Notes: generated by a model not told the origin, from the sequence alone. Numbered from the stretch's first letter, positions 17,256 through 26,769 are shown. The stretch: DNA of 64,000 nucleotides from Sphingobacterium sp. BN32 (GCF_030503615.1 NZ_CP129963.1:620001-684000), one strand, 5' to 3'. Made by a program: numbers and translations.

Positions 17256-17284
17256 AAAACCTGGACCGTATGGATCCAGGTTTT
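17256..17284 (-). terminator. Terminator of the Hc1-like gene
   Basis: AAACCTGGA and TCCAGGTTT arms; the minus strand continues with nine T. It starts about 20 bp after the Hc1-like gene stop. Confidence 0.8.
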
Positions 17285-17304
17285 TATTTTGTAAACGGGG
17301 TTAC

Positions 17305-17487
17305 TTATTTTTTACCGTCGTTTTTCTTAGCAGTGATCTCGTTACGGATATCTTGTGCTAAAGTTTTGATGTCTTGTAAGCCTTTACGAACGCGAGTTCC
17401 TGCAGCTGAATTTCCGTTGTTGAAGAATTTTTCTGCGTCAGCTTCGATTGAAGCTACTAGCTCTTTTAATTTAGTGTAGTTTTCCAT
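17305..17487 (-). CDS. Histone H1-like (Hc1-type) small protein
   Basis: A 60-residue helical, charged protein with the pattern ELVASIEADAEKFF, NSAAGTRVRKGLQ and a lysine-rich tail (TAKKNDGKK). This is the conserved N-terminal part of the Hc1 histone H1-like family found across Bacteroidetes and chlamydiae, where it binds and compacts DNA. Here the long Ala/Lys tail of chlamydial Hc1 is missing. It is a separate unit with its own terminator. Confidence 0.85.
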   Translation of the reverse strand: MENYTKLKELVASIEADAEKFFNNGNSAAGTRVRKGLQDIKTLAQDIRNEITAKKNDGKK

Positions 17488-17614
17488 TTTTTTAATTAAT
17501 ATAATTTTAGTTTTTCTTAATTAACTCTCTAAGATATCATAAATATACAAAAGGAATGCAAACAAAGCTAATTTCAGCGCTTTTTTTTGTGTTTAAAACC
17601 CTTTTGGATAGATA

Positions 17615-19753
17615 TTACTCTACAATTTTTAACTCGTCAATAATGTTTTGCGCACCGGCAAATTTATCGATTACGAACAGAACGTAGCGGATGTCTACAG
17701 AGATGGTTCTTTGCAATTTCGGATCAAAGATCACATCTCCAGCCATCGCCTCGATGTTACCATCAAAAGCCAAGCCAATTAATTCGCCTTTTCCATTTAA
17801 AACCGGCGATCCTGAGTTACCACCCGTGATATCTTGGTCGCTTAAGAAGTTCACAGGAAGGTACCCTGCTTTATCCGCATAGCGTCCGTAATCCTTCGCT
17901 TCGTACAATTCCATTAAGCGTTTTGGAAGATCAAACTCCTCATCGTTTGGTTTGTATTTCGCAATTGTACCTTGCAAAGTCGTGTAGTTATTCACTTTCG
18001 CATCGTTATGTTTGTCTTTAGGTAATGCTCTGATTGTACCGTAAGTTAAACGTAATGTGGAGTTTGCGTCTGGATAGTATTTGCCGTTAGGATCCATTTC
18101 CAATACTCCTGCGATGTATTTGCGTGAAGCTGCTTGGAAGTCATTTACTAATTTTTCATGCGCTGGAGTGGTCTCGCGGTACTTGTTCATCAGTGCTGTT
18201 GAAATCGCTAATAATGGGTCGTTTTCTACCACTTTCGCTTTCGGGTTGGCTAAATAAGCCTCAATTTTTTCTTTTGAAGCGAATACGCTGTTATCGAATG
18301 CTTTTTGGATGTCAGCTTGGAAATTACCTCCGTTTTTATCAGCCATCTGACGGATATAAGTAGCAATCTGTCCGCCTTTCGCTGCATAAAGATTCAGCTC
18401 ATCAGCCAATACATCAACTTCCAATGGCGTGTATACACCTTCGTAGTTATCATTGATATAAGCTTCTAAGCGAGGTTTCATCTCTTTGCGTTTTGCCTCG
18501 TTCTCATTTGCATATTGAATTAATGCGCCTCCTAGGCTATATGGTAATGCAGCAAACGTCGATGAACGTAACATCCCCGTCAAATAATTATCATGTCTAG
18601 CCTTTTCATTGGTCGCTGCATAATATGCATTGATTGTTGAAATCACATCGCCATATTGCGCTTTATTTGCGGCCTTGTTAGCCCATTTGTTGAATTTCTT
18701 CTCTTGTTTTGCTTTAGCGTTTGCTGTTTTGTGCTTGGTCAAAGCATCGATCATCCCTTGTCTGTTTTTCCAATAGTTGGCAACGCCTGAGTATTTCGAA
18801 GCATAATTGATGCGAACAGCCGGATCTTGGTCCATGTGTTTTTTCATGGCATCCATACCAGTTTTAGAAGCTTCAACCCATGCTGGGTATGCGTATTTCA
18901 CGTTTTGATCAATACCCGCAGCATTCATCCAACGATTTGTGCGGCCAGGGTATCCTAAGATCATGGAGAAATCACCTTCTTTAACTCCTTTAATACTGAT
19001 TGGAAGGAAGTATTTTGGTTTCAACGGAACGTTGTTTTTTGAGTATTCCGCAGGGTTTCCGTCTTTGTCGCCATATACGCGGAAGATCGAGAAGTCCCCA
19101 GTATGACGAGGCCATTCCCAGTTATCTGTATCTCCACCGAATTTACCAATGCTGTTTGGAGGCGTACCTACTAAACGAACGTCTGTATAGTCTTGATAAA
19201 CGAAGTAGTAATACTCATTACCATTGTAGAAAGGTCGAACAGAAACTACGTATTTGCCATTCTCGCTGTTCTCCGCTTGAATCTTAGCAATCTCTTGGTT
19301 GATTACTTTTTCACGTTCTTTTTCTGACATCTTATCGTTTACTAAACCTAAGATACGTTTAGAAACATCGTCCATACGAACAAAGAAACGAACAGAAAGC
19401 GACTTTGGCTTCAGCTCTTCAGCGTAGTTTTTCGCCCAGAATCCGTTGGTTAAGTAATCGTGCTCCGGAGTAGATAACTCAGCGATAGCATCATAACCAC
19501 AGTGGTGGTTGGTGAATACTAAGCCCGATCCTGAAACGATTTCTGCGGTACATCCGCCGTTGAATTGCACGATAGCATCTTTTAAGCTGGAGTTATTGAT
19601 GCTGTAAATTTCTTCTGCAGTAAGTTGTAGACCTTTCTTCTGCATGTCGGCCTCGTTAAGTCGCTTCAGGTGCATTAAAAACCACATGCCCTCGTCAGCG
19701 AACGAGAAAGTACTGACGAACGCCAGTACGATTAGTAATCCTATTTTTTTCAT
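17615..19753 (-). CDS. S46 family dipeptidyl peptidase (DPP7/DPP11 type)
   Basis: A 712-residue periplasmic serine exopeptidase that removes dipeptides from oligopeptides. The signal peptide is residues 1-18. Catalytic His is H84 in FTNHHCGYDA, the triad Asp lies in the GGDTDNWEWPRHTGDF region, and the Ser in TGGNSGSPVLNG. Between them is the helical domain of the family. The residue after AFD is Gly (AFDGN), which in known members marks the DPP7-like broad or hydrophobic P1 type rather than the Arg of DPP11; this reading is from memory of the family. Start ATG 19753 was chosen because the signal peptide begins there. Confidence 0.93.
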   Translation of the reverse strand: MKKIGLLIVLAFVSTFSFADEGMWFLMHLKRLNEADMQKKGLQLTAEEIYSINNSSLKDAIVQFNGGCTAEIVSGSGLVFTNHHCGYDAIAELSTPEHDYLTNGFWAKNYAEELKPKSLSVRFFVRMDDVSKRILGLVNDKMSEKEREKVINQEIAKIQAENSENGKYVVSVRPFYNGNEYYYFVYQDYTDVRLVGTPPNSIGKFGGDTDNWEWPRHTGDFSIFRVYGDKDGNPAEYSKNNVPLKPKYFLPISIKGVKEGDFSMILGYPGRTNRWMNAAGIDQNVKYAYPAWVEASKTGMDAMKKHMDQDPAVRINYASKYSGVANYWKNRQGMIDALTKHKTANAKAKQEKKFNKWANKAANKAQYGDVISTINAYYAATNEKARHDNYLTGMLRSSTFAALPYSLGGALIQYANENEAKRKEMKPRLEAYINDNYEGVYTPLEVDVLADELNLYAAKGGQIATYIRQMADKNGGNFQADIQKAFDNSVFASKEKIEAYLANPKAKVVENDPLLAISTALMNKYRETTPAHEKLVNDFQAASRKYIAGVLEMDPNGKYYPDANSTLRLTYGTIRALPKDKHNDAKVNNYTTLQGTIAKYKPNDEEFDLPKRLMELYEAKDYGRYADKAGYLPVNFLSDQDITGGNSGSPVLNGKGELIGLAFDGNIEAMAGDVIFDPKLQRTISVDIRYVLFVIDKFAGAQNIIDELKIVE

Positions 19754-19851
19754 ATCAACCTTGTTTGTAATTGACAAATTTGCTGGAATTTGCTCGCAAA
19801 TCAAAATGATTTGTCAGGAAATCCATACATAAGCATGTGCTAGCTTTTACC

Positions 19852-19859
19852 TATCTTTG
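19852..19859 (+). promoter_or_regulatory. -7 promoter element of the RNA helicase operon
   Basis: TATCTTTG, an exact TAnnTTTG match, ends only 5 bp before the helicase ATG. The transcript would have almost no leader. Confidence 0.5.
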
Positions 19860-19864
19860 CGGTA

Positions 19865-21211
19865 ATGGCATCATTCGAGGACTTTAAATTAAACAGACAG
19901 CTATTAAATGCGATAGCAGAAGCTGGCTATACCACAGCTACCGAAATACAGCAAAAAGCAATTACCCCTATCCTTGCCGGGCAAGATGTGATGGGTATTG
20001 CACAAACTGGTACCGGGAAAACGGCTGCCTTTGTATTGCCGATGCTGATGAAGCTGAAGTATGCACAAGGCAATGATCCTAGAGCGCTGATTTTGAGCCC
20101 AACACGCGAGTTGGCCATGCAGATTGAAGAGCATATCCGTCTTTTTTCGACCTATCTAGATCTACGCACCGTTTTATTGTATGGAGGATTAGGGCCTAAG
20201 ACACAAAAAGAGCTTCTTGCAAAGGGATGCGATATTATTGTGGCTACACCTGGTCGCTTTCTTGACCTCTACTTGGAGGGCGATATCAATGTGAAATCGT
20301 TGAAGTTCTTGGTGCTTGATGAGGCGGATAAGATGATGGATATGGGGTTCATCGGAAAGATTCACCGAATCTTGGAAGTAGTGCCTCGCAAACGTCAAAA
20401 CCTGTTATTCTCAGCTACAATGAGCGAATTGGTCAGAAAAATTGCCGGAGACTTCTTAGCCTTTCCGACAGTTATTGAAGTCAGCGAGCAGGCAACACCT
20501 GCGGCAACCGTTGCTCAGTCTTTGTACTTTGTGCCCAATCTTAAAACTAAGTTAAATCTACTGCAGCACTTCTTCAAAGACGATGAGGCATTTAGCCGTG
20601 TCATTGTTTTTTGTAAGACCAAGGTGGTTGCAGACCGTATATTTTCATTCCTCGAGCGTAAGTATGCTCAGGATGAGGTTCGCGTGATCCATGCCAATAA
20701 AGGGCAGAATACACGTATCAATTCCATCAATGCATTCAAAGAAGGGAATGTCCGTATTCTCGTGGCTACCGACGTGGCGGCTCGCGGATTGGACGTCTCG
20801 CAGGTTTCGCATGTAATCAACTTTGATGTGCCTATTGTTATTGAGGATTATGTACACCGTATCGGTCGTACTGGTCGTGCATTCAATACCGGCGATGCAA
20901 TTACTTTCTGCAATCCTGCGGAGGAACATAACATCAGAAAGATTGAAAAGCTAATTCGTCAATCTATTCCTGTCTATGATATTCCAGAAGATGTAGTGAT
21001 CGAAAAGACGCCATTTGATGAGAAACAGGCAATCGCCAGGGAAATTGACAATCAGAAGAAAAAGGATGATCCTGATTTCAAAGGAGCATTCCACGAAAAG
21101 AAATACGCTATAAAGGCGGCAAATGCACGTGCTTCGGGCGCTAGACCTAGTAATAGGGGCAAGGCAAAGCCGGGAAAGAAAAGCACGGGTAAACCAGGGA
21201 AGAGAAAATGA
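19865..21211 (+). CDS. DEAD-box ATP-dependent RNA helicase (RhlE type)
   Basis: A 448-residue helicase. In order: the Q motif (ATEIQQKAI), motif I AQTGTGKT, Ia PTRELAMQ, Ib TPGR, II DEAD, III SAT, IV VIVFCKT, V RGLDVSQVSHVINFD and VI HRIGRTGR. A lysine/arginine-rich tail of about 60 residues is typical of RhlE proteins that work on ribosome assembly and RNA decay in the cold. The stop overlaps the start of the next small membrane gene (ATGA). Confidence 0.96.
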   Translation: MASFEDFKLNRQLLNAIAEAGYTTATEIQQKAITPILAGQDVMGIAQTGTGKTAAFVLPMLMKLKYAQGNDPRALILSPTRELAMQIEEHIRLFSTYLDLRTVLLYGGLGPKTQKELLAKGCDIIVATPGRFLDLYLEGDINVKSLKFLVLDEADKMMDMGFIGKIHRILEVVPRKRQNLLFSATMSELVRKIAGDFLAFPTVIEVSEQATPAATVAQSLYFVPNLKTKLNLLQHFFKDDEAFSRVIVFCKTKVVADRIFSFLERKYAQDEVRVIHANKGQNTRINSINAFKEGNVRILVATDVAARGLDVSQVSHVINFDVPIVIEDYVHRIGRTGRAFNTGDAITFCNPAEEHNIRKIEKLIRQSIPVYDIPEDVVIEKTPFDEKQAIAREIDNQKKKDDPDFKGAFHEKKYAIKAANARASGARPSNRGKAKPGKKSTGKPGKRK

Positions 21212-21450
21212 AACTAACGCCACTCAATATCGCGCTGGCTTGCGTGCTGGTATGGGCGATCTCCGAATTGGGAAATGAAGGGGAGCCTTTATTTTCATGG
21301 GTATGGCTTGTCGTACTATCGGTATTGTTGGTGTTTGTAGATATTTTATTCCGCGTTTGGGTTAGAGATATACAACGGTTGTGGGTGATGCAGATAGGCT
21401 TCATGATCATCGTTGGCATAGTGACAGTTTTGATAAAAATACAGTTTTAG
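21208..21450 (+). CDS. Small membrane protein, unknown function
   Basis: An 80-residue protein with three hydrophobic segments (about 5-20, 27-47 and 58-78) and few charged residues between them (RVWVRDIQR). I do not recognise a family. Its ATG overlaps the helicase stop and its stop lies 2 bp before gldC, so it is translated as part of one operon. Similar small membrane proteins often precede gldC in this group, an impression not tested here. Confidence 0.75.
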   Translation: MKLTPLNIALACVLVWAISELGNEGEPLFSWVWLVVLSVLLVFVDILFRVWVRDIQRLWVMQIGFMIIVGIVTVLIKIQF

Positions 21451-21452
21451 AT

Positions 21453-21803
21453 ATGAAAACAGCAGAAATAAAGCTTAATGTGACGTTGGATGATGCAAAC
21501 GTGCCTGAGAGTATTCAATGGACCTCTTCAGATGGCGAGAACTCGGAAGAGCTGCCAGCAAAGGCCATGTTCTTAGCATTGTGGGACGCACAATATAAAA
21601 ATACGCTACGTATTGATTTATGGACCAAAGACATGCCTTACGACGAGATGAAGCGTTTCTTTTATGAGACCTTACAAACTATGGCAGACTCATTTATCCG
21701 CTCTTCTGGAGGCGATCCAATGGCAGAAAAAGTAATTGCAGACCTACGCGATTACTGTGCGCATTATGCCGATAAAATGGAAATCTTAGAGCAACAAAAC
21801 TAA
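21453..21803 (+). CDS. gldC: Gliding motility-associated protein GldC
   Basis: A 116-residue protein matching GldC along its length: KLNVTLDDANVPESIQW, PAKAMFLALWDAQYKNTLRIDLWTKDMPYDEMKRFFYETL and a C-terminal coiled helix. In gliding Flavobacterium GldC supports motility, but the gene is also kept in non-gliding Bacteroidetes, where the role is not known. The start ATG 21453 lies 2 bp after the preceding stop; a longer frame (21381) would run through the membrane-protein gene. Confidence 0.92.
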   Translation: MKTAEIKLNVTLDDANVPESIQWTSSDGENSEELPAKAMFLALWDAQYKNTLRIDLWTKDMPYDEMKRFFYETLQTMADSFIRSSGGDPMAEKVIADLRDYCAHYADKMEILEQQN

Positions 21804-21817
21804 ATCTTATAAGCTTC

Positions 21818-22222
21818 ATGAACTATTTTTTAGTAAAATCTGAACCCTTCAAATACAGCTGGGAACAATTTAATAAAGATGGGGAAACCTTCTGGGATGG
21901 CGTGCGAAACTATCAGGCTAGAAATAACCTGAAAGCGATGAAAAAAGGCGACTTAGTTCTTTTTTACCATAGCAATGAAGGCAAAGAGGTGGTGGGAATC
22001 GCCAAAGTAGTTAAAGAATTCTACCAAGATCCTACAACAGACGATGAACGTTGGGTAGTCGTAGACCTAGCACCCGTAGAAACTTTTAAGAACCCAGTAA
22101 CCCTGGAAACCGTAAAAGCAGATCCATTACTGCAGGATATTGCCTTAGTAAAACAAGGCCGCTTATCTGTTATGCCGCTAAAAGCTGAAGAGTTCGACCG
22201 CTTGGTGGAGCTGGGACAGTAG
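21818..22222 (+). CDS. EVE domain protein (thymocyte nuclear protein 1-like)
   Basis: A 134-residue single-domain protein of the PUA-like EVE fold: NYFLVKSEPFKYSWEQF, FWDGVRNYQARNNLKAMKKGD, VLFYHSNEGKEVVGIAKVV and the closing LSVMPLKAEEFDRLVELG. EVE domains read modified bases in nucleic acids. Free-standing bacterial members are of unknown role; some EVE proteins belong to restriction systems, but nothing else here suggests defence. It follows gldC by 14 bp as the last gene of the helicase unit. Confidence 0.93.
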   Translation: MNYFLVKSEPFKYSWEQFNKDGETFWDGVRNYQARNNLKAMKKGDLVLFYHSNEGKEVVGIAKVVKEFYQDPTTDDERWVVVDLAPVETFKNPVTLETVKADPLLQDIALVKQGRLSVMPLKAEEFDRLVELGQ

Positions 22223-22690
22223 ATATTAGGCATTAGATTTTAGACAGTAGATTTTAGATATTAGAGCATTGTCTGAACCAGGAAAGGAAGGATTTTAGGA
22301 TATTCAGGATCCTGACAATCCTTACATCCTTCCTTTCTTGGTTCAAGACAATCCAATCATCCTGCCAATCCTTACATCCTTCCTTTCCTGGTATTCAAGA
22401 AGATCCAATCATCCTGCCAATCCTTAAATCTTTCCTTTCCTGGGTCAAGACAATCCAATCATCCTGCCAATCCTTAAATCCTTCCTTTTCTGGTTCAAGA
22501 CAATCCAATCATCCTGACAATCCTTACATCCTTCCTTTCTTGGTTCAAGACAATCCAATCATCCCGCCAATCCTTACATTCTTCCTTTCCTGGTTCAAGA
22601 CAATCCAATCATCCTGTCAATCCTTAAATCCTTCCCTTCCTGGTTCAAGCCATACGTCTAAAATCTCACATCTAAAATCTCACATCTAAT
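22223..22690. repeat. Composite palindromic element A2 with an amplified 50-bp tandem array
   Basis: The left outer words (22223-22265) are TTAGATTTTAGACAG-type and the right ones (22651-22690) TCTAAAATCTCACATC-type. The core starts with GAACCAGGAAAGGAAGGAT (22275-22293), self-complementary CAGGATCCTG (22305-22314) and ATCCTTCCTTTCTTGGTTC (22326-22344), as in element A1. The right arm then repeats: units begin at 22347, 22399, 22449, 22499, 22549 and 22599, five with spacing of exactly 50 bp and one of 52. The units differ by a few substitutions. No coding frame explains the pattern; most of the 589-bp gap is this element. Confidence 0.9.
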
Positions 22691-22811
22691 CACTAATCCC
22701 CAATATCTGTTTACACATTCAAAACCCTTTCTCGCTCATTGAAAACATTTTATTCTCGTGATTGATTTATCTTTAGGATTAGGTATTTTTAAATGAACTA
22801 ACTAACCGATT

Positions 22812-23543
22812 ATGATAAGGGCCGCCATATTGGACGATGAAGTAAAGGGCAGCAGCCTTTTACAACACAAGCTTCAGGCGTTTTCTGATGTTTTGGAGGT
22901 GGTTTGCATCTTTAATGATCCTAAGCTGGCCTTACTTCAAATACAAGAGTTGAATGCGGACGTCCTATTCCTGGATGTGGAGATGCCAATGATGAATGGC
23001 TTTCAGTTCCTGGAGGCAGTAGGACAGTTTGATTTTGAAGTAATTTTCGTAACGGCATACAATATCTATACCTTGGATGCGCTTCGCGCCAATGCCTTAG
23101 ACTATCTGCTGAAACCTGTTGACCCGGAGGAGCTGACGAAAGCAATCCAAAAATTGCGAAAGCGGATTCAAGGGAAGGAAGCCATGCGGAAGATGGATAT
23201 ACAGGAAGTAAGAAGCGGCTGCTCCCGTATTGCTTTGCCGACCGCCGAGGGTATACATCTTATTAAACGAGAAGATATCCTGAGGATCGAGGCCATGAGC
23301 AACTATTCGATATTTTACCTGACTAACCAACCTAAGATCATTGTCTCAAAGACCCTGAAGGAATACGAAAACCTATTAGAAGAAAGGAATTTCCTACGGA
23401 TCAATCGCAGTGTTATTGTCAATCTGGATTACGTCGTTAAATATAAAAAAGGCGATGGTGGACAGGTGGAGACGATAGACGGTGCTGAACTGGAGGTGTC
23501 ACCGACTAAAAAGCAAGTATTAATGGAGCGTTTATTTTCATAA
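22812..23543 (+). CDS. LytTR family response regulator
   Basis: A 243-residue two-component regulator. The receiver domain (about 2-120) has acidic pocket D8/D9, phospho-acceptor D55 in FLDVEMP, and the Thr/Lys switch in FVTAYN and LLKPVDP. The LytTR DNA-binding domain (about 140-243) has the motifs EDILRIEAMSNYS and FLRINRSVIVNLDYV. It lies 8 bp before the sensor kinase gene, its probable partner, in regulator-first order. Confidence 0.94.
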   Translation: MIRAAILDDEVKGSSLLQHKLQAFSDVLEVVCIFNDPKLALLQIQELNADVLFLDVEMPMMNGFQFLEAVGQFDFEVIFVTAYNIYTLDALRANALDYLLKPVDPEELTKAIQKLRKRIQGKEAMRKMDIQEVRSGCSRIALPTAEGIHLIKREDILRIEAMSNYSIFYLTNQPKIIVSKTLKEYENLLEERNFLRINRSVIVNLDYVVKYKKGDGGQVETIDGAELEVSPTKKQVLMERLFS

Positions 23544-23551
23544 TAACCTGT

Positions 23552-26500
23552 ATGCGCACAGTAAGACTTATTTTCGGAATAATTTGTTTTGCTGTGCTAA
23601 CGGCTGGCGACAGCATCGCTCAACAGCGTATCTATAATTATATCCAATTTACAGAGAAGGAGGGGCTACCTAGCGATGTCATTAATGGCCTGGCGCTGGA
23701 TAGTGCTGGTTTACTTTGGCTGACCAGTAAGCAGGGCTTGTCATACTTCGATGGGGCTCGCTTCACCCATGTTCCTTTCCAACAGGGCACCAGTACCTAT
23801 TCCAATTACTTGGGGAAAATAGCGATCGATCATAAGAATAGGATATGGATAACAACCAATGATAGAGGCTTGCTGTGCTATGACCGCTCGAAGCCAGTAA
23901 ACAATTCCTTAAAACAATTTCACGCCCTTGTGGGGCCCGATAGCCTGATTAAAACAAATCTTTATGAGGTCATCCGATCATCGTCAGGCCTAATTTACTT
24001 TGCTGGTCAGGAAACCGACTTACAGGTTTTAAACCCAGAGACGGGCAAGGTCACTCAAATCAAGATGTCCGGGATCAACAGCAAGGAACCACTAAGTATT
24101 TATAATATTCAGGAAGATCGGCAGGGAAACCTTTGGATAGGGACTCGATATCATGGATTTATCCGTTATAATCCCAAAACGAAGAGTGCAAAGCAGATTG
24201 ACTTCAAAAATATTGGAGAGAATGGAGCAACAGGTATTTCATTTGTCAATAACAAGGTCTTTTTGGGTTATTATGATTACGATTTGGTTTCTTACGATTC
24301 TGAGTCGGGAGCTGTTGAGCATTCGATTTTAGGATTGGGGAAAAACAAAGACTATTACGATAATTTTATTTCTTCCATAGCCTACTGGCCAGAAGAAAAT
24401 AGCCTGTTGATCGGACATAATATCAAAGGACTGTGGAGTATGAATTTAGATTCGAACAAAGCAGAGCTGATCGCTTGGGATAATTTGATGCCCATCCTTC
24501 CTCAGCCCTCACGTATACAAGCTTTGCTACCATCGAAAGATGGTTATTGGGTGGCTACAGGCTCTGGTTTGTTCTATTATGCCAAGCCTTGGAACCGCGT
24601 AAATACCTTAATTCCGCTAAAAGCGAATGAAGAACCAATCCTGAAACTCATGCAATGGGATAATGAAGTATGGTATAGAACGGAGCATTCTTTTGGACAG
24701 CTCAATGCGGAGTATCACAGGATTTCGAAATACCCAATCCAAAATATACGCGTCAGCATGATGACCGTTCATGCCGATAATCTATATTTCTCTACTTTCG
24801 AAGATGGGGTTTATGTGTTTAATCGAGCAACGCGAAAACTGCAAGCCCTCCCGATTCAAGGCGAGCAGAAGAACTTCCGTATTGCCGACTGTAATAATAT
24901 CATTCCCGATACGATCAACGGCGAGGCTGTACTCTGGATTGGCTCGTGGAATTCCGGCCTTTATAAGTATTCCCTAAAGAACAGGCAGATCGAGCTATTC
25001 GACAGAAATGATGGATTGCCAGACCGTAAAGTAACGACGATCGGCAAAGATGCGAAAGGGCGTATTTGGCTGGGAATGGACGGTTTTGGTATACTGCGTT
25101 TGCTAAATAAGCAAAGGCCAAGCTTTCAATCTTATGTACAGGGAGATCATGCAGGAGACTTAATGTCCAATACAATATTTGCATTTTACACAGCTCAGAA
25201 TGGCGATTTCTGGTTTACCAGCGCCAGCTCTGGCATAGGTCGTATTATGGAGAAGGATGGTGAGAAGTTTGAATTTGCGCAGTTCTACGACCGCAATCCT
25301 TTCCCTTGGCTATTTGCTGTGGAAATAAAGGAAGATGGCAAGGGATTTATGTGGGTTAAAGCGCTAGACGGCGTCATGCTGTTCGATCAGCAAAAACAGG
25401 TATTCCGGCATTTGCTGGAAGGGAAGGGCATATATCCGGCAAAGAACTATCAAACAACGGGCTATTTCCTGGATGCTGAGAAGCTAATCTGGACGACCAA
25501 CAAAGGGCTTATACTCGGTAATTTGGGCGAAGTACATCAAAACAGCCCTATCCAAGTGAGCCCCATCATCAGTAAGTTCAGTGTGCATAATATCGATCAA
25601 AGCTTCCGATTAAACAAGAAGGAGCTGTTGCTCGGTGCAAAAGAGAGCAGTTTCTCCTTTGCATTTTCATCCGATCGCCAAGTATTAGGCTATCCGCTAC
25701 AATACGCATATCAACTCGTTGGATTCGATCAAGATTGGGTGATAGCAGGATCGGATCTGCAAGCTTTTTACAGCAATCTGCCAGGTGGTCAATACACATT
25801 CCGCCTCAAAGTCGCAGACGATTTGGGGAATTGGTCTCCACACATAGCAGAGATTCCCATAACATTAAAATCTTATTGGTATGCCACTTGGTGGTTTAAA
25901 ACGCTTGTCGCATTGGCGCTGTTAGCTGCCATTACTTTCTTTTTCCTTTACAGGATCCGACAGCAGAAAATAGTAAACAAAATACAGCTCTCCTATAATG
26001 AGAAATTGGAAGCGGAATTGGCATTAAAAATCAAGACCATACAGGAGCAAGCGGCAGACATTGAACGCGAGAAGCAGGAGAAGGTCGCCAAAGATTTTAA
26101 ACAAAAACTCTATGAGAGCGAATTGAAAGCCATACGCTCGCAGATGAATCCACACTTTATCTTTAATGTGCTGAATTCCATTGAGGCCTATGTCGTAGAG
26201 AATGATAGTGAGAATGCATCCAAGCTGATACAGAAATTTTCTAGGCTCAGTCGAATTGTTTTAGAGAATTCTCAGTTCTCCATCGTCAGTATCCAATCCG
26301 AATTGCAGCTTGTCAAGTTGTACCTGGAGTTGGAAAGATCGCGCTTTGATAATGCATTCGACTTTCGGGTTGATGTCGATCAACAGATCAACGTGGAGGA
26401 AACGAAGGTGCCTTCCTTATTAATTCAGCCACTTGTGGAGAATGCCGTGCATCATGGTGTCCGGCATCTGGAAAATCGAAAGGGGAAAATACAGATTAAC

Positions 26501-26764
26501 GTATTTGAAAGCGATAGCGAAGTGATCATCGATATAGTGGATAACGGAATTGGTTTTTCTGAATCAGATCAGCAAAACAAATCCACTTTCAAGAACAGTT
26601 CCTTCGGAATTAAAGGCATCGAAGAACGCCTGAAGATGATCAACGATCATTATAGTTCGCCTATCGCGCAACTCCACATCAGCGATCTAAATGTAGAAGA
26701 GACAGGCTTCAGAACCTTATTGCATATTATTTTGCCGAAAAGAGGGATAATAGGAGGGGGCTAG
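23552..26764 (+). CDS. Propeller-type sensor histidine kinase (LytS/His_kinase family)
   Basis: A 1070-residue membrane sensor. After a signal peptide (1-23) come two-component-regulator propeller repeats over about residues 30-690 (recurring units such as LWLTSKQGL, IWITTNDRGL, LWIGTRYHGF, IWLGMDGFGI), then a Y_Y_Y domain to about 765, one membrane helix near 776-797, a coiled coil and the kinase. The phospho-acceptor is H868 in QMNPHFIFNVLNSI; the ATPase part has QPLVENAVHHGV and DNGIGF. The layout resembles sensors of polysaccharide use, but no such genes are nearby. It has no fused regulator, so it acts with the LytTR protein upstream. Confidence 0.94.
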   Translation: MRTVRLIFGIICFAVLTAGDSIAQQRIYNYIQFTEKEGLPSDVINGLALDSAGLLWLTSKQGLSYFDGARFTHVPFQQGTSTYSNYLGKIAIDHKNRIWITTNDRGLLCYDRSKPVNNSLKQFHALVGPDSLIKTNLYEVIRSSSGLIYFAGQETDLQVLNPETGKVTQIKMSGINSKEPLSIYNIQEDRQGNLWIGTRYHGFIRYNPKTKSAKQIDFKNIGENGATGISFVNNKVFLGYYDYDLVSYDSESGAVEHSILGLGKNKDYYDNFISSIAYWPEENSLLIGHNIKGLWSMNLDSNKAELIAWDNLMPILPQPSRIQALLPSKDGYWVATGSGLFYYAKPWNRVNTLIPLKANEEPILKLMQWDNEVWYRTEHSFGQLNAEYHRISKYPIQNIRVSMMTVHADNLYFSTFEDGVYVFNRATRKLQALPIQGEQKNFRIADCNNIIPDTINGEAVLWIGSWNSGLYKYSLKNRQIELFDRNDGLPDRKVTTIGKDAKGRIWLGMDGFGILRLLNKQRPSFQSYVQGDHAGDLMSNTIFAFYTAQNGDFWFTSASSGIGRIMEKDGEKFEFAQFYDRNPFPWLFAVEIKEDGKGFMWVKALDGVMLFDQQKQVFRHLLEGKGIYPAKNYQTTGYFLDAEKLIWTTNKGLILGNLGEVHQNSPIQVSPIISKFSVHNIDQSFRLNKKELLLGAKESSFSFAFSSDRQVLGYPLQYAYQLVGFDQDWVIAGSDLQAFYSNLPGGQYTFRLKVADDLGNWSPHIAEIPITLKSYWYATWWFKTLVALALLAAITFFFLYRIRQQKIVNKIQLSYNEKLEAELALKIKTIQEQAADIEREKQEKVAKDFKQKLYESELKAIRSQMNPHFIFNVLNSIEAYVVENDSENASKLIQKFSRLSRIVLENSQFSIVSIQSELQLVKLYLELERSRFDNAFDFRVDVDQQINVEETKVPSLLIQPLVENAVHHGVRHLENRKGKIQINVFESDSEVIIDIVDNGIGFSESDQQNKSTFKNSSFGIKGIEERLKMINDHYSSPIAQLHISDLNVEETGFRTLLHIILPKRGIIGGG

Positions 26765-26769
26765 CCCCT

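Noticed and set aside
21818..22222. EVE protein as part of a defence or restriction system
   Set aside because: No nuclease, methylase or AAA ATPase gene lies nearby; its neighbours are housekeeping genes.
22311..22650. CRISPR-like array
   Set aside because: The 50-bp period is made of continuous similar units without unique spacers, and no cas genes are near. It is a plain tandem repeat derived from a palindrome arm.
22341..22650. tRNA T-loop-like words (GGTTCAAGA)
   Set aside because: The words recur in each repeat unit, but no acceptor or anticodon stem can be formed around them.
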